Below are positions 31,402 through 38,930 of a DNA stretch of 39,035 nt, piece by piece. Under the pieces are notes generated by a model. The model made no database searches, was not told the DNA's origin, and worked only from the letters and a program-made list of their open reading frames with translations. This DNA comes from Eikenella sp963515595 (lineage in GTDB: Bacteria; Pseudomonadota; Gammaproteobacteria; Burkholderiales; Neisseriaceae): contig CAUPYH010000008.1 in NCBI GenBank assembly GCA_963515595.1, forward strand, positions 1 to 39,035, written 5' to 3'. The number at the start of each line of letters is the position of its first letter. Position 1 is the first letter of the stretch. The translations under genes and the position numbers were made by a program.

Positions 31402-31803
31402 TTATAAAAACACTATTTTCTTTTTCACATATTCTTCAACATAATCATCATTATTTCTTGCTTTAAAATACTCAGCATCACATTTCCCATAAATCGGCAT
31501 ATATCGCCTATCTGCTCGGGATAAGCTATTTCCATTTTCAGAAACAATCACTTTGAAATCAAACTCAGAGCTTGCCCCCACTCCGGCAGCATCCGTGTTG
31601 GCATCAATATAACCATCGACAATATCTTGGATTAGGCCTAGTTCTACGTTATTGATGTGGCTTAATGAAAAATGGAATTCGATGATTTCCTTATCTTCAT
31701 CAATATACACCTCGATTAGATTCACATTGCTGCTAATCAGATTAACTGTAGACAACACCGCATTTATATAGATTTTGTCTCTTAAAGAACTACCTCTATC
31801 CAT
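31402..31803 (-). CDS. AT-rich hypothetical protein, 133 residues
   Basis: I do not recognise this protein. It is acidic and soluble, with strands near the N-terminus (VNLIEVYIDEDKEIIEFHFSL) and a Lys-rich C-terminus (DYVEEYVKKKIVFL). I chose ATG 31803 because AAGGTGG lies just upstream; a GTG seven codons earlier is also in frame. The DNA is clearly richer in A and T than its neighbours, like the gene at 21412, and it sits beside the trmA fragment, so this stretch (about 31266-31850) looks like inserted DNA. Size and composition resemble orphan immunity proteins, but that is only a guess. Confidence 0.62.
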   Translation of the reverse strand: MDRGSSLRDKIYINAVLSTVNLISSNVNLIEVYIDEDKEIIEFHFSLSHINNVELGLIQDIVDGYIDANTDAAGVGASSEFDFKVIVSENGNSLSRADRRYMPIYGKCDAEYFKARNNDDYVEEYVKKKIVFL

Positions 31804-31958
31804 TACGCCACCTTTTAAACACACCCCTGAATTCCGCTTGCACCAAAATATTGAGAATATGCCTCGTATTTCCGGCGTACTCCCGAACGCAGCTGCTCTT
31901 GGCTACCGATTTTCAGCTCTGCAAACACCGTATTTCAGCCAACCTTCCCACTATTCCG

Positions 31959-32882
31959 CTACTCCAACACACTCAGCCCGGGCAAATCGGCGAAGCCGCG
32001 TTCGCGGATGATTTGGCAGAAGTTGTCGAGGTAGCGTTTATGTGTATCATCGCTGCGCATACCGGCATAGAGTTCGCTGGTGAGCGGGGGGCTGCCGATG
32101 GTGCGGGCGACGATGTAGCCTTTTTCCAGATAGGGCATCACTGTCCAATATGGCAGGGCGGCGATGCCGCGCCGGCTGGCCACCAGCTGGATGATGGCGA
32201 TGGTGAGCTCGCTGTGGCGGCGCGGCGGGTTGATGCCGGCGGGCAGCAGGATTTTGCGCAGCAAATCAAGCATATCGTCGGGCACGGGATAGGTAATCAG
32301 GGTTTCGGCGGCGAAATCCTGCGCCTGCCACACGGGTTTGGCCGCCAGGGGATGATCTTGGGCGCAGATGCCCACCATTTCGTAGGCAAACAGCGGCTGG
32401 TAGCGGATGCCCGCCTGCGGCACGGCTTCGGACACGATGGCCAAATCGGCGCGGTGTTGCAGCAACAATCCCACCGGGTCGGCCTGGAAGCCGGACACGA
32501 TATCGAGCTCCACCTTCGGCCACAGCGGTCGGAAGTCGCCCATGGCGGGCATGAGCCAGTCGAAACAGGTATGGCACTCCACCGCCAGCCGCAACTCGCC
32601 CGCGCCGCCGCCGGCAATCTGCGCCAGGTCGCGCTCGGCAGCAGCCAGGTGCGGCATCACTTCGCGCGCCAGTTGCAACAGCCGCTCGCCGGCAGGCGTG
32701 AAACGCAGGGGGGTGGTTTTGCGCTCGAACAGCGGCGTGCCGAAGTGGTTTTCCAAGGCGCGGATTTGGTGCGACAGGGCGGATTGAGTGAGGAACACGC
32801 GCTTGGCGGCCAGGGACACGCTGCCGGTTTCGGCTAGGGCGAGCAGGGTTTTGAGGTGGCGCAGTTCGATGATGGATTCCAT
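31959..32882 (-). CDS. metR: Methionine regulon LysR-type regulator MetR
   Basis: 307 residues. The N-terminus (IELRHLKTLLALAETGSVSLAAKRVFLTQSALSHQIRALE) carries the helix-turn-helix. Several blocks match MetR specifically: KTTPLRFTPAGERLLQLA, LRLAVECHTCFDWLMPAM, DHPLAAKPVW, ETLITYPV and RRGIAALPYW. MetR activates met genes and uses homocysteine as co-effector. No methionine gene is next to it here. The start codon is two bases after an exact uptake word (32885-32896), with no Shine-Dalgarno sequence. Confidence 0.92.
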   Translation of the reverse strand: MESIIELRHLKTLLALAETGSVSLAAKRVFLTQSALSHQIRALENHFGTPLFERKTTPLRFTPAGERLLQLAREVMPHLAAAERDLAQIAGGGAGELRLAVECHTCFDWLMPAMGDFRPLWPKVELDIVSGFQADPVGLLLQHRADLAIVSEAVPQAGIRYQPLFAYEMVGICAQDHPLAAKPVWQAQDFAAETLITYPVPDDMLDLLRKILLPAGINPPRRHSELTIAIIQLVASRRGIAALPYWTVMPYLEKGYIVARTIGSPPLTSELYAGMRSDDTHKRYLDNFCQIIRERGFADLPGLSVLE

Positions 32883-32948
32883 GTTTCAGGTAGCCTTTGG
32901 GGTGTGTCGGCAGGGTTCCGACATTTTATTTTGTCTGCCTTGTCGGCT

Positions 32949-32984
32949 TTCAGGTAGCCCCGCCGTGCGCGGAGGCTACCTGAA
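32949..32984 (-). terminator. Uptake-sequence hairpin after smc
   Basis: TTCAGGTAGCCC (32949-32960, one mismatch) and an exact word (32973-32984) form a stem extended by CCG/CGG inside. It lies nine bases after the smc stop codon on the minus strand. The hairpin is strong but has no T run on that strand. Confidence 0.55.
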
Positions 32985-32993
32985 ATTTTAATT

Positions 32994-35900
32994 TCAATCC
33001 GTTTCCGCCATTTCCAGCGCCTGTTTGATGTCCACGGCCACGATGCGGGACACGCCTTTTTCCTGCATGGTAACGCCGATGAGCTGCTCGGCCATTTCCA
33101 TGGTCAGGCGGTTGTGGGAAATATACAGGAACTGGGTTTGGGCGCTCATTTCTTTCACCAGGTTGCAGAAGCGGGCGGTGTTGGCGTCGTCCAGCGGGGC
33201 GTCCACTTCGTCCAGCAGGCAGAAGGGGGCGGGGTTGAGGCTGAACAGGGCGAACACGAGGCTCATGGCGGAGAGGAGGTGGATGGTGCTGTTTTTCTTG
33301 CCGGGCGGGCGCGCCATGATGGATACGCCGGCGGTGAGCAAATCGTCGCCCACCATGTGCAGGCTGGCTTCGCCGCCGCCGAACAGGGTGGGGAAGAAGG
33401 TTTGCACTTTTTGGTTCACGGCATCGAAGGTGGCTTGGAAGCGCTGTTTGGTTTCGCCGTCGATTTGGGCGATGGCTTCTTCCAGCAGCGCGATGGCGGA
33501 TTGCAGGTCGGCGCGTTGGTTTTGGTAGTAGCCGTCGCGCTCGCGGGCTTCGGCCAGTTCGTCGAGGGCGGCCAGGTTCACCGCGCCAAGGGCTTGGATG
33601 CGGCGGGAAATGCTGTCGATTTGCTGCGGCCAGTCGGTTTTCAGGTAGCCTGCCTGCTGTTCGGCTTCGAGCGCGGCAATATCGGCCTGACGCGCCAATA
33701 GGTTATCGTGGAAGCGTTTGGCGTTGAGCAGGGCTTCCTGCTGCTGCAACAGGGCGGTTTGGGCGGCCTGCTGCCACTGCGGCAGCTCGGCGGCCAGCGC
33801 CTGTTGGCGGGCGTATTGCTGCCTGCCCTGCTCTTGGGTTTCGGCCAGCTCGGCGGCAGTGGCCTGGATTTGTTCTTCCAGTGTGAAGGCGGCTTCGGCC
33901 AGCTCCTCCAGCTGCAGGCGTTGCTCGTCTTCGTTGTCTTCGGCGTAGGTGAGGGCGAGCTCGCTCTGGCGTTGCTGCCAATCGGCTTTTTGCTGCACCA
34001 GCGCGGCCATGCGGGCGGCGAGGTTTTGCAGCTGCTGGGTTTGGCGGTGGACTTCGATTTCGGCGGCGCTGCGGCGACGGTCGGCTTCGAGCACGGCTTG
34101 GCGGGCTTGGCGCAGGGCTTGCTGCGCCTGTTGGCTGTGTTCGGACTGGGCGCGGCTCTCGGCTTCCAGTTCGGGCAGGTTCTCTTCGAGGGCGGCGGTT
34201 TCTTCGGCCAGGATTTCGGCGGCGCACGCCAGTTCTTCGGCTTCCTGCGCCAGCTGGGCCTGCTCTTGGGCAATGTGTTCGCGCCGCTGCTGCGCCTGTG
34301 CGGCGCGGGCGGCAAGGGCGCCGGCCTGTTGCTGGGCGGCGGCCAGCTCGGCGGCGAGGCGGCGCTGTTCGGTTTGGGCTTGGCGCAGTTCGGCTTCGGC
34401 CTGGGCTTGCTGTTGCGCCAGTTTTTCGGCTTCGGCTCGGGCTACCTGAAACTGCGGCTGCCATTCGGCCAGTGCGGTGGTGATTTCGTCGTGGCGGGCG
34501 CGGTGGCGCATTTGCCGGTTGCCGCCGTCGGCGTGGTGCAGCAGCACGCCGAGTCGGTCGATGCGGTGGCCTTGCGGGGTGAGCCATTCTTGGCCGGGCT
34601 CGAGGCGGCTGCGGTGCGCCAGTGCGTAATCCAAATCGGGGGCGCACAAGATGCCTTCGAGCCAGTGGGCTAAGGCTACCTGAAAAGGCGGCTCGGCCTG
34701 GATTTGGTGAATCAGCGCCTGAGCCGGGCTGGCGGCGCGGTGGGCGTGGGCTTCGCGGTCGAACCAGGCGGCGGGGGATTCGGGCAGCGGCGACGGCGGC
34801 TGGAAATCAGCGGGCAGCGCGCGGGCGTTGAGCCGCTCGCCGAGCACGGCGGCCAGTGCGCCCTGCCATTCTTCGGGCACGTGGATGTGCTGCCACAGGG
34901 TGGGCGCATCGGCTTGTTCGCTGCCCTGCCAGAAGTTGTGGCGGGCGGTGTCGGCCAGCAGGGCGGCGAGGGTTTTCTGCTCGGCTTCGGCGGCGAGGAT
35001 GCGGCGTTCGTGTTCCTGTTCGCGTTCGCGGGCGGCGGCGAGGGCGGTTTTCAGGTAGCCTGTTTGCTCTTCGAGCCGTTGCAGTTGCTTCTCACCCTGT
35101 TGGTATTGGGCGGCGAGGGTGTCGGCCCGGGCTTGGGCGGCGGCGGTATCCTGCCCGGCATCGCTTTGCAGGGCGGCGGCTTCCTGCTGCAAACGGGCTT
35201 GGCGCTCTTGCAGCCGGCTGATGCTTTGGCGGCTGTGTTGCAGCTGCTGCTGTTTCAGGGCGAGCTCGCGGCGGAGGCGGGCGGATTCGTCGTGTTGGCT
35301 TTGCTGCTGTTCGGCGGCCTGCTGCTGTTCGGCTTCGAGCTCGGGCAGTTGCTCTTCGAGGGCGGCGGCTTCGGCGGCGAGCAGTTCGAGCTGCATCTGT
35401 TGCTGTTCGGCGGCCTGTTCGGCGGCGGCGTGCTGCTGTTGCAGCTCGGCGTGTTCGCCGTCGATTTTCTGGATGGCGGTTTGGGCGGCAGCCTGTTCGC
35501 GTTCGAGGCGCTGGCGTTGGCTCTGCCGCGAGCGGATTTGCTCTTCGAGGCGGGCGGTTTGCTCGCGCAACAAGGCGTGCTGCTGGTTGAGCCGGTATTG
35601 CTCGGCCTGCTGTTGCTGTTCGGTTTGGCGCAACACTTGCACGGCATCGTTCATGGCTTGGTTTTGCCGGGCAAGTTCGTCTTGCCGCTCGCGGGCGCGT
35701 TCGTGTTCGGCGGCGGCGCGGTCGGCGGCGGCAAGCGTGTGCCGCCATTGGGCGAAGTCGTGGCGGTTTTGCGCGTGGTTGAGCTCGGCGGTGAGGCTGC
35801 GGTAGCGTTCGGCGGCGGCGGCCTGGCGTTGGAGTTTTTCCACTTGGCGGCCGAGTTCGGTCTGCAAGTCGCCGAGGCGTTGGAGGTGTTCGCGGGTGTC

Positions 35901-36455
35901 GCGCAGGCGGTTTTCGGTTTCGCGGCGGCGTTCTTTATATTTGGATACGCCGGCGGCTTCTTCGATGTGGGCGCGCAATTCTTCGGGGCGGGCTTCGATA
36001 ATGCGGGCAATCATGCCCTGTTCGATCACGGCGTAGCCGCGCGCGCCGACGCCGGTGCCGAGGAAAAGGTCGGTGATGTCGCGGCGGCGCACTTGCTGGC
36101 CGTTGATGTAGTAGCTGGATTCGCCTTGGCGGGTGAGCTGGCGGCGGATGCTGATTTCGCCGTATTGCCCCCATGCGCCCTGCAGGCTGCCGTCGGCATT
36201 GCTGAATACGAGCTCCACGGAGGCGCGGGGGGCGGGGCGGCGGGTGGCGGCGCCGTTGAAAATCACGTCTTGCATGCTCTCGCCGCGCAGCTGTTTGGCC
36301 GAGGCTTCGCCCAGCACCCAGCGCACGGCGTCGATAACGTTGGATTTGCCGCAGCCGTTGGGCCCGATTACGGCCACCAGCTGGCCGGGCACGTGGATGG
36401 TGGTGGGGTCGGTGAAAGATTTGAAGCCGGCAAGTTTGATGTGGGTGAGGCGCAT
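32994..36455 (-). CDS. smc: Chromosome segregation protein SMC, signature motif apparently missing
   Basis: Condensin ATPase that organises and separates chromosomes. 1153 residues with full architecture: N-terminal head with Walker A GPNGCGKSN (about 30-38), a long coiled coil very rich in Gln, Ala and Glu, a hinge (about 510-650), the return coil, and a C-terminal head with Walker B FCLLDEVDAPLDD and the switch histidine in YISHN. Between HLLS and AMSLVFAL the expected ABC signature (LSGGEKALTA) lacks its core: seven residues are gone, in frame (junction 33269/33270, after residue 1062). With them the length would be 1160. Three exact uptake words lie in the gene. I chose ATG 36455 over a TTG nine bases upstream. 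Confidence 0.93.
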   Translation of the reverse strand: MRLTHIKLAGFKSFTDPTTIHVPGQLVAVIGPNGCGKSNVIDAVRWVLGEASAKQLRGESMQDVIFNGAATRRPAPRASVELVFSNADGSLQGAWGQYGEISIRRQLTRQGESSYYINGQQVRRRDITDLFLGTGVGARGYAVIEQGMIARIIEARPEELRAHIEEAAGVSKYKERRRETENRLRDTREHLQRLGDLQTELGRQVEKLQRQAAAAERYRSLTAELNHAQNRHDFAQWRHTLAAADRAAAEHERARERQDELARQNQAMNDAVQVLRQTEQQQQAEQYRLNQQHALLREQTARLEEQIRSRQSQRQRLEREQAAAQTAIQKIDGEHAELQQQHAAAEQAAEQQQMQLELLAAEAAALEEQLPELEAEQQQAAEQQQSQHDESARLRRELALKQQQLQHSRQSISRLQERQARLQQEAAALQSDAGQDTAAAQARADTLAAQYQQGEKQLQRLEEQTGYLKTALAAAREREQEHERRILAAEAEQKTLAALLADTARHNFWQGSEQADAPTLWQHIHVPEEWQGALAAVLGERLNARALPADFQPPSPLPESPAAWFDREAHAHRAASPAQALIHQIQAEPPFQVALAHWLEGILCAPDLDYALAHRSRLEPGQEWLTPQGHRIDRLGVLLHHADGGNRQMRHRARHDEITTALAEWQPQFQVARAEAEKLAQQQAQAEAELRQAQTEQRRLAAELAAAQQQAGALAARAAQAQQRREHIAQEQAQLAQEAEELACAAEILAEETAALEENLPELEAESRAQSEHSQQAQQALRQARQAVLEADRRRSAAEIEVHRQTQQLQNLAARMAALVQQKADWQQRQSELALTYAEDNEDEQRLQLEELAEAAFTLEEQIQATAAELAETQEQGRQQYARQQALAAELPQWQQAAQTALLQQQEALLNAKRFHDNLLARQADIAALEAEQQAGYLKTDWPQQIDSISRRIQALGAVNLAALDELAEARERDGYYQNQRADLQSAIALLEEAIAQIDGETKQRFQATFDAVNQKVQTFFPTLFGGGEASLHMVGDDLLTAGVSIMARPPGKKNSTIHLLSAMSLVFALFSLNPAPFCLLDEVDAPLDDANTARFCNLVKEMSAQTQFLYISHNRLTMEMAEQLIGVTMQEKGVSRIVAVDIKQALEMAETD

Positions 36456-36507
36456 GAAAAACAATGAAAAAGCGGAATGCCGTATTTTAAAAGAAAGGCG
36501 GCGGGGC

Positions 36508-36558
36508 AGGCTACCTGAAACAGGCTACCTGAAACAGGAAGAAGGTTTCAGGTAGCCT
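36508..36558 (-). repeat. Tandem plus inverted uptake sequences between smc and a membrane-protein gene
   Basis: Two exact words lie in direct tandem (36508-36519 and 36522-36533, 14-base period) and face a third (36547-36558). The third holds the TGA stop codon (36548-36550) of the membrane-protein gene. The hairpin could terminate that gene before smc. Confidence 0.7.
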
Positions 36559-37180
36559 TTTGCCGTGCCTTTTTACGCCGCTTGGCGCACCGATACCAAG
36601 CAATACTGAGCCCAAGCCAGCCTGCTCCGGCCACGGTGGCGGCGCGTGCCCAAAGTCGGGCATACAGCTGCCAGTTTTCGGTTTCTTCCTGCGGGCTGAA
36701 GGCGGCGTGGTAGAGCCGTTCGCTGCCGTCTTTGGTGTAGGCGAGCTCGGTAATCACATGATAGCTCAGCCAATGGGCTTGGGTGATATTTCGCACGGGC
36801 AGCGTTTCTTCATCTTGCCAAATGTTTTCATCATATTGGCACAACGGGTCGGCCAGGTTACGGCAACCCAAATTAAGCTGTTGGCCTTCGGCGGTGCGGA
36901 TGCTGCCCGCCACGTGGAGAGCAGCATCATGGCCTTTCTCCCACTGCCGCCGTCTCAGCTCGGCGGCGGCATGATGCGTATAGGCCACGGGTACACTCAA
37001 ATGCCGCTGCCGCTTATGCAACTCAGCCGACGTTACCAATGCGCCCATACCCAACCCGGCAGCCAGCAGCATACTGAACAGCCAAAATACAGGCAAACTA
37101 AACAAAGCCTGTATGACATTACGGTCGAGCTGCTCTTTTTCCCGTTGCAACTGCCGCATAGTGTGGAAAAAATTACCCAT
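36548..37180 (-). CDS. Membrane protein, hypothetical, 210 residues
   Basis: One helix near the N-terminus (about 22-48, IQALFSLPVFWLFSMLLAAGLGMGALV), a soluble middle part of about 130 residues with two cysteines (LGCRNLADPLCQYDE), and a second helix near 185-203 followed by a very basic tail (RCAKRRKKARQKAT). This suggests a periplasmic domain held between two inner-membrane helices. I do not recognise the family. I chose ATG 37180 because AGGAGGGG precedes it; the frame is open to 37339 without a ribosome site. The stop codon is part of an uptake word. Confidence 0.62.
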   Translation of the reverse strand: MGNFFHTMRQLQREKEQLDRNVIQALFSLPVFWLFSMLLAAGLGMGALVTSAELHKRQRHLSVPVAYTHHAAAELRRRQWEKGHDAALHVAGSIRTAEGQQLNLGCRNLADPLCQYDENIWQDEETLPVRNITQAHWLSYHVITELAYTKDGSERLYHAAFSPQEETENWQLYARLWARAATVAGAGWLGLSIAWYRCAKRRKKARQKAT

Positions 37181-37310
37181 TCCCCCCTCCTGTATTTCAG
37201 CAGCCAATTGTATAGCGAAACCGGCAAGACAAGCCACGCATAGGCGCGAGGCTACCTGAAAGCAGCTGGTTACCCAACCAAAAACCGCCCGCCAAACGAT
37301 AGTTTTGTTT

Positions 37311-37340
37311 TTGCCAAACAATAGCATTTTGTAATACAAT
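37311..37340 (+). promoter_or_regulatory. Sigma-70-like promoter of the M23 peptidase-bactofilin pair
   Basis: TTGCCA (37311-37316) and TACAAT (37335-37340) are 18 bases apart. The start codon follows 37 bases after the -10 element. No Shine-Dalgarno sequence is evident before ATG 37378. Confidence 0.55.
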
Positions 37341-37377
37341 ACAAACCTGAGTAATCACTCATTTACTATGTAAATCA

Positions 37378-38259
37378 ATGGATAAGCAAAAGAAAACCGT
37401 TACGGTGATGGTGCTGGACGAGCACCGCACCGAAACTTTCGTTATCGCTGAATCTCGGCTGCGCGCCATCAAACCCACCATCATCGGACTTTCCCTGGCC
37501 TCGGTGGCGCTTTTGGCTGCGCTGTTGGCTTTGGGTTGGCACCACTACCAAAGCTACAGCCAATTTGCGCAACAGCAACAGCAAACTCAAGCGCTCAATC
37601 AGCAAATAGAAGACTTGAAAGAAGCCCGCTCCGCCGAAGTTACTGCCAAGCTAAACCAGCTCGCCCAATCTGAAAAAGCCGTGGCTGATCTGCAAAACTA
37701 CCTGCGTCAGCGCGGCGCAAACGTGCCCGCCCCCAAACCGGCTGCTTCATCCGAGCCCGGCAAACCCATCAGCCAAGCCGGCGGCCCGCGCAATATTCTG
37801 CCGCCAGCCGATACGCCTGAATTCAGCCAAACTATTGAAAATCTGCTTAAAGCTGCCAACAATGTGCCGCTTGGCCGCCCTGCGCAAGGCGGGCTCTCTT
37901 CCAGCTTCGGCCCTAGGCATAACCCGTTTAGCGGCAAAGGCAGCGAGTTCCACCATGGCTTGGATTTTCGCGGCAATGTAGGCGACCCCGTGCGCGTTAC
38001 TGCCAACGGCACAGTGGAATTTGCCGGCACCATGAACGGCTACGGCCAAGTGGTGAAAGTACGCCACGGCTACGGCTACAGTACCGTGTATGGCCATTTG
38101 TCGCACATCGACGTGCAGCCCGGCCAAACGGTTAAAGCCGGCGACCTCATTGGCAAAATCGGCTCTACCGGCCGCTCCACCGGCCCGCACCTGCACTATG
38201 AAGTGCGCCTCAACAACGAGCCACACGACCCTGCCACCTTCCTCAGCCTCGCAAAATAA
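37378..38259 (+). CDS. M23 family metallopeptidase (LytM domain)
   Basis: 293 residues. A cytoplasmic N-terminus of about 30 residues is followed by one membrane helix (33-54), a Gln-rich coiled coil (about 60-110), a Pro/Ala-rich linker and a C-terminal LytM domain in the periplasm. The zinc ligands are present: H192xxxD196 in EFHHGLDF, and HLHYEV with His273, plus His240 in VYGHL. Such enzymes cut peptidoglycan cross-bridges. It is directly followed by a bactofilin gene (45-base gap). This pair controls cell shape in Helicobacter and other bacteria, so a morphogenetic role is likely. Confidence 0.92.
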   Translation: MDKQKKTVTVMVLDEHRTETFVIAESRLRAIKPTIIGLSLASVALLAALLALGWHHYQSYSQFAQQQQQTQALNQQIEDLKEARSAEVTAKLNQLAQSEKAVADLQNYLRQRGANVPAPKPAASSEPGKPISQAGGPRNILPPADTPEFSQTIENLLKAANNVPLGRPAQGGLSSSFGPRHNPFSGKGSEFHHGLDFRGNVGDPVRVTANGTVEFAGTMNGYGQVVKVRHGYGYSTVYGHLSHIDVQPGQTVKAGDLIGKIGSTGRSTGPHLHYEVRLNNEPHDPATFLSLAK

Positions 38260-38304
38260 AGCTGCAAGGCATACCATTTCCATTCAATCCGCGGAGAAAC
38301 AACC

Positions 38305-38748
38305 ATGTTTAAAGATAAAAAAGACCGTTCCCAACCCAGCAACTCCACCAGCGCCATCGACACCATCATCGGCGCACAATGCCGGATTCAGGGCGACATC
38401 CTGAGCCAGCAATCGGTGAAAATCGACGGCCAAATCCAAGGCAACGTACAAGCCGGCGGCACCGTCATCGTTGGCGACAAAGGCGCGGTGAACGGCGACA
38501 TCCGCGGCAGCGATCTGATTGTATTCGGCAAAACCGAAGGCTTGATCGAAGTGAAAAAACTCCACCTCAAACCCAACGCCCGCGTAACCGGCAATATCCG
38601 CACCCAATCCCTGCAAGTGGAAGACGGCGCAGTTTACACTGGTGATATCCGCATGGATCGCAACGTTGGCAACGCCACCCTCCCCCCAGCTGGCAGCGCC
38701 CCGGAAAAAGCCATTGCTGCACCGGCAGATAAGTTGGCCAATAAATAG
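38305..38748 (+). CDS. Bactofilin (CcmA-like)
   Basis: 147 residues. The bactofilin core is a right-handed beta-helix built of short repeats: TIIGAQCRIQGDI, QSVKIDGQIQGNV, GTVIVGDKGAVNGDI, DLIVFGKTEGLI, LHLKPNARVTGNI, LQVEDGAVYTGDI. Short disordered tails flank it (N-terminal KDKKDRSQPSNS, C-terminal Ala/Pro-rich). Bactofilins polymerise without nucleotide and place cell-wall enzymes. The upstream M23 peptidase is the expected partner. GGAGAAAC before the ATG is a good ribosome site. Confidence 0.93.
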   Translation: MFKDKKDRSQPSNSTSAIDTIIGAQCRIQGDILSQQSVKIDGQIQGNVQAGGTVIVGDKGAVNGDIRGSDLIVFGKTEGLIEVKKLHLKPNARVTGNIRTQSLQVEDGAVYTGDIRMDRNVGNATLPPAGSAPEKAIAAPADKLANK

Positions 38749-38770
38749 TTTGCCTGGTTGAGCCAAAACA

Positions 38771-38808
38771 AGAGGCTAGCTGAATATTACACTCAGCTAG
38801 CCTCTTTT
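38771..38808 (+). terminator. Bactofilin terminator made from a degenerate uptake pair
   Basis: A perfect 13-base stem (38771-38783 and 38793-38805) followed by TTTT. Both arms resemble the uptake word but carry the same change: AGGCTAGCTGA and TCAGCTAGCCT, where the consensus has ACC/GGT. Pairing is preserved while the uptake word is lost. It lies 22 bases after the bactofilin stop. Confidence 0.85.
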
Positions 38809-38930
38809 CCTTCTCTGTCCTGTCCTCTCCACTCATCCCACCCATTCATTTTTCTCGTTTCTCTTCCTTTTTCCTATTTCTATACTGGGGGAGTGATATC
38901 TTTTACCACCTGACCGGGACAACAAAAAAT

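Noticed and set aside
34704..36467. A 587-codon plus-strand open frame antisense to smc
   Set aside because: It is a by-product of the GC-rich, Gln/Ala/Glu-rich coiled-coil codons of smc; its translation is low-complexity Gly/Leu/Phe/Val and matches nothing.
158..37260. The repeated 12-base words considered as CRISPR repeats or REP elements
   Set aside because: They lack regular spacing and are spread over both strands and inside genes; they match the Eikenella DNA uptake sequence.
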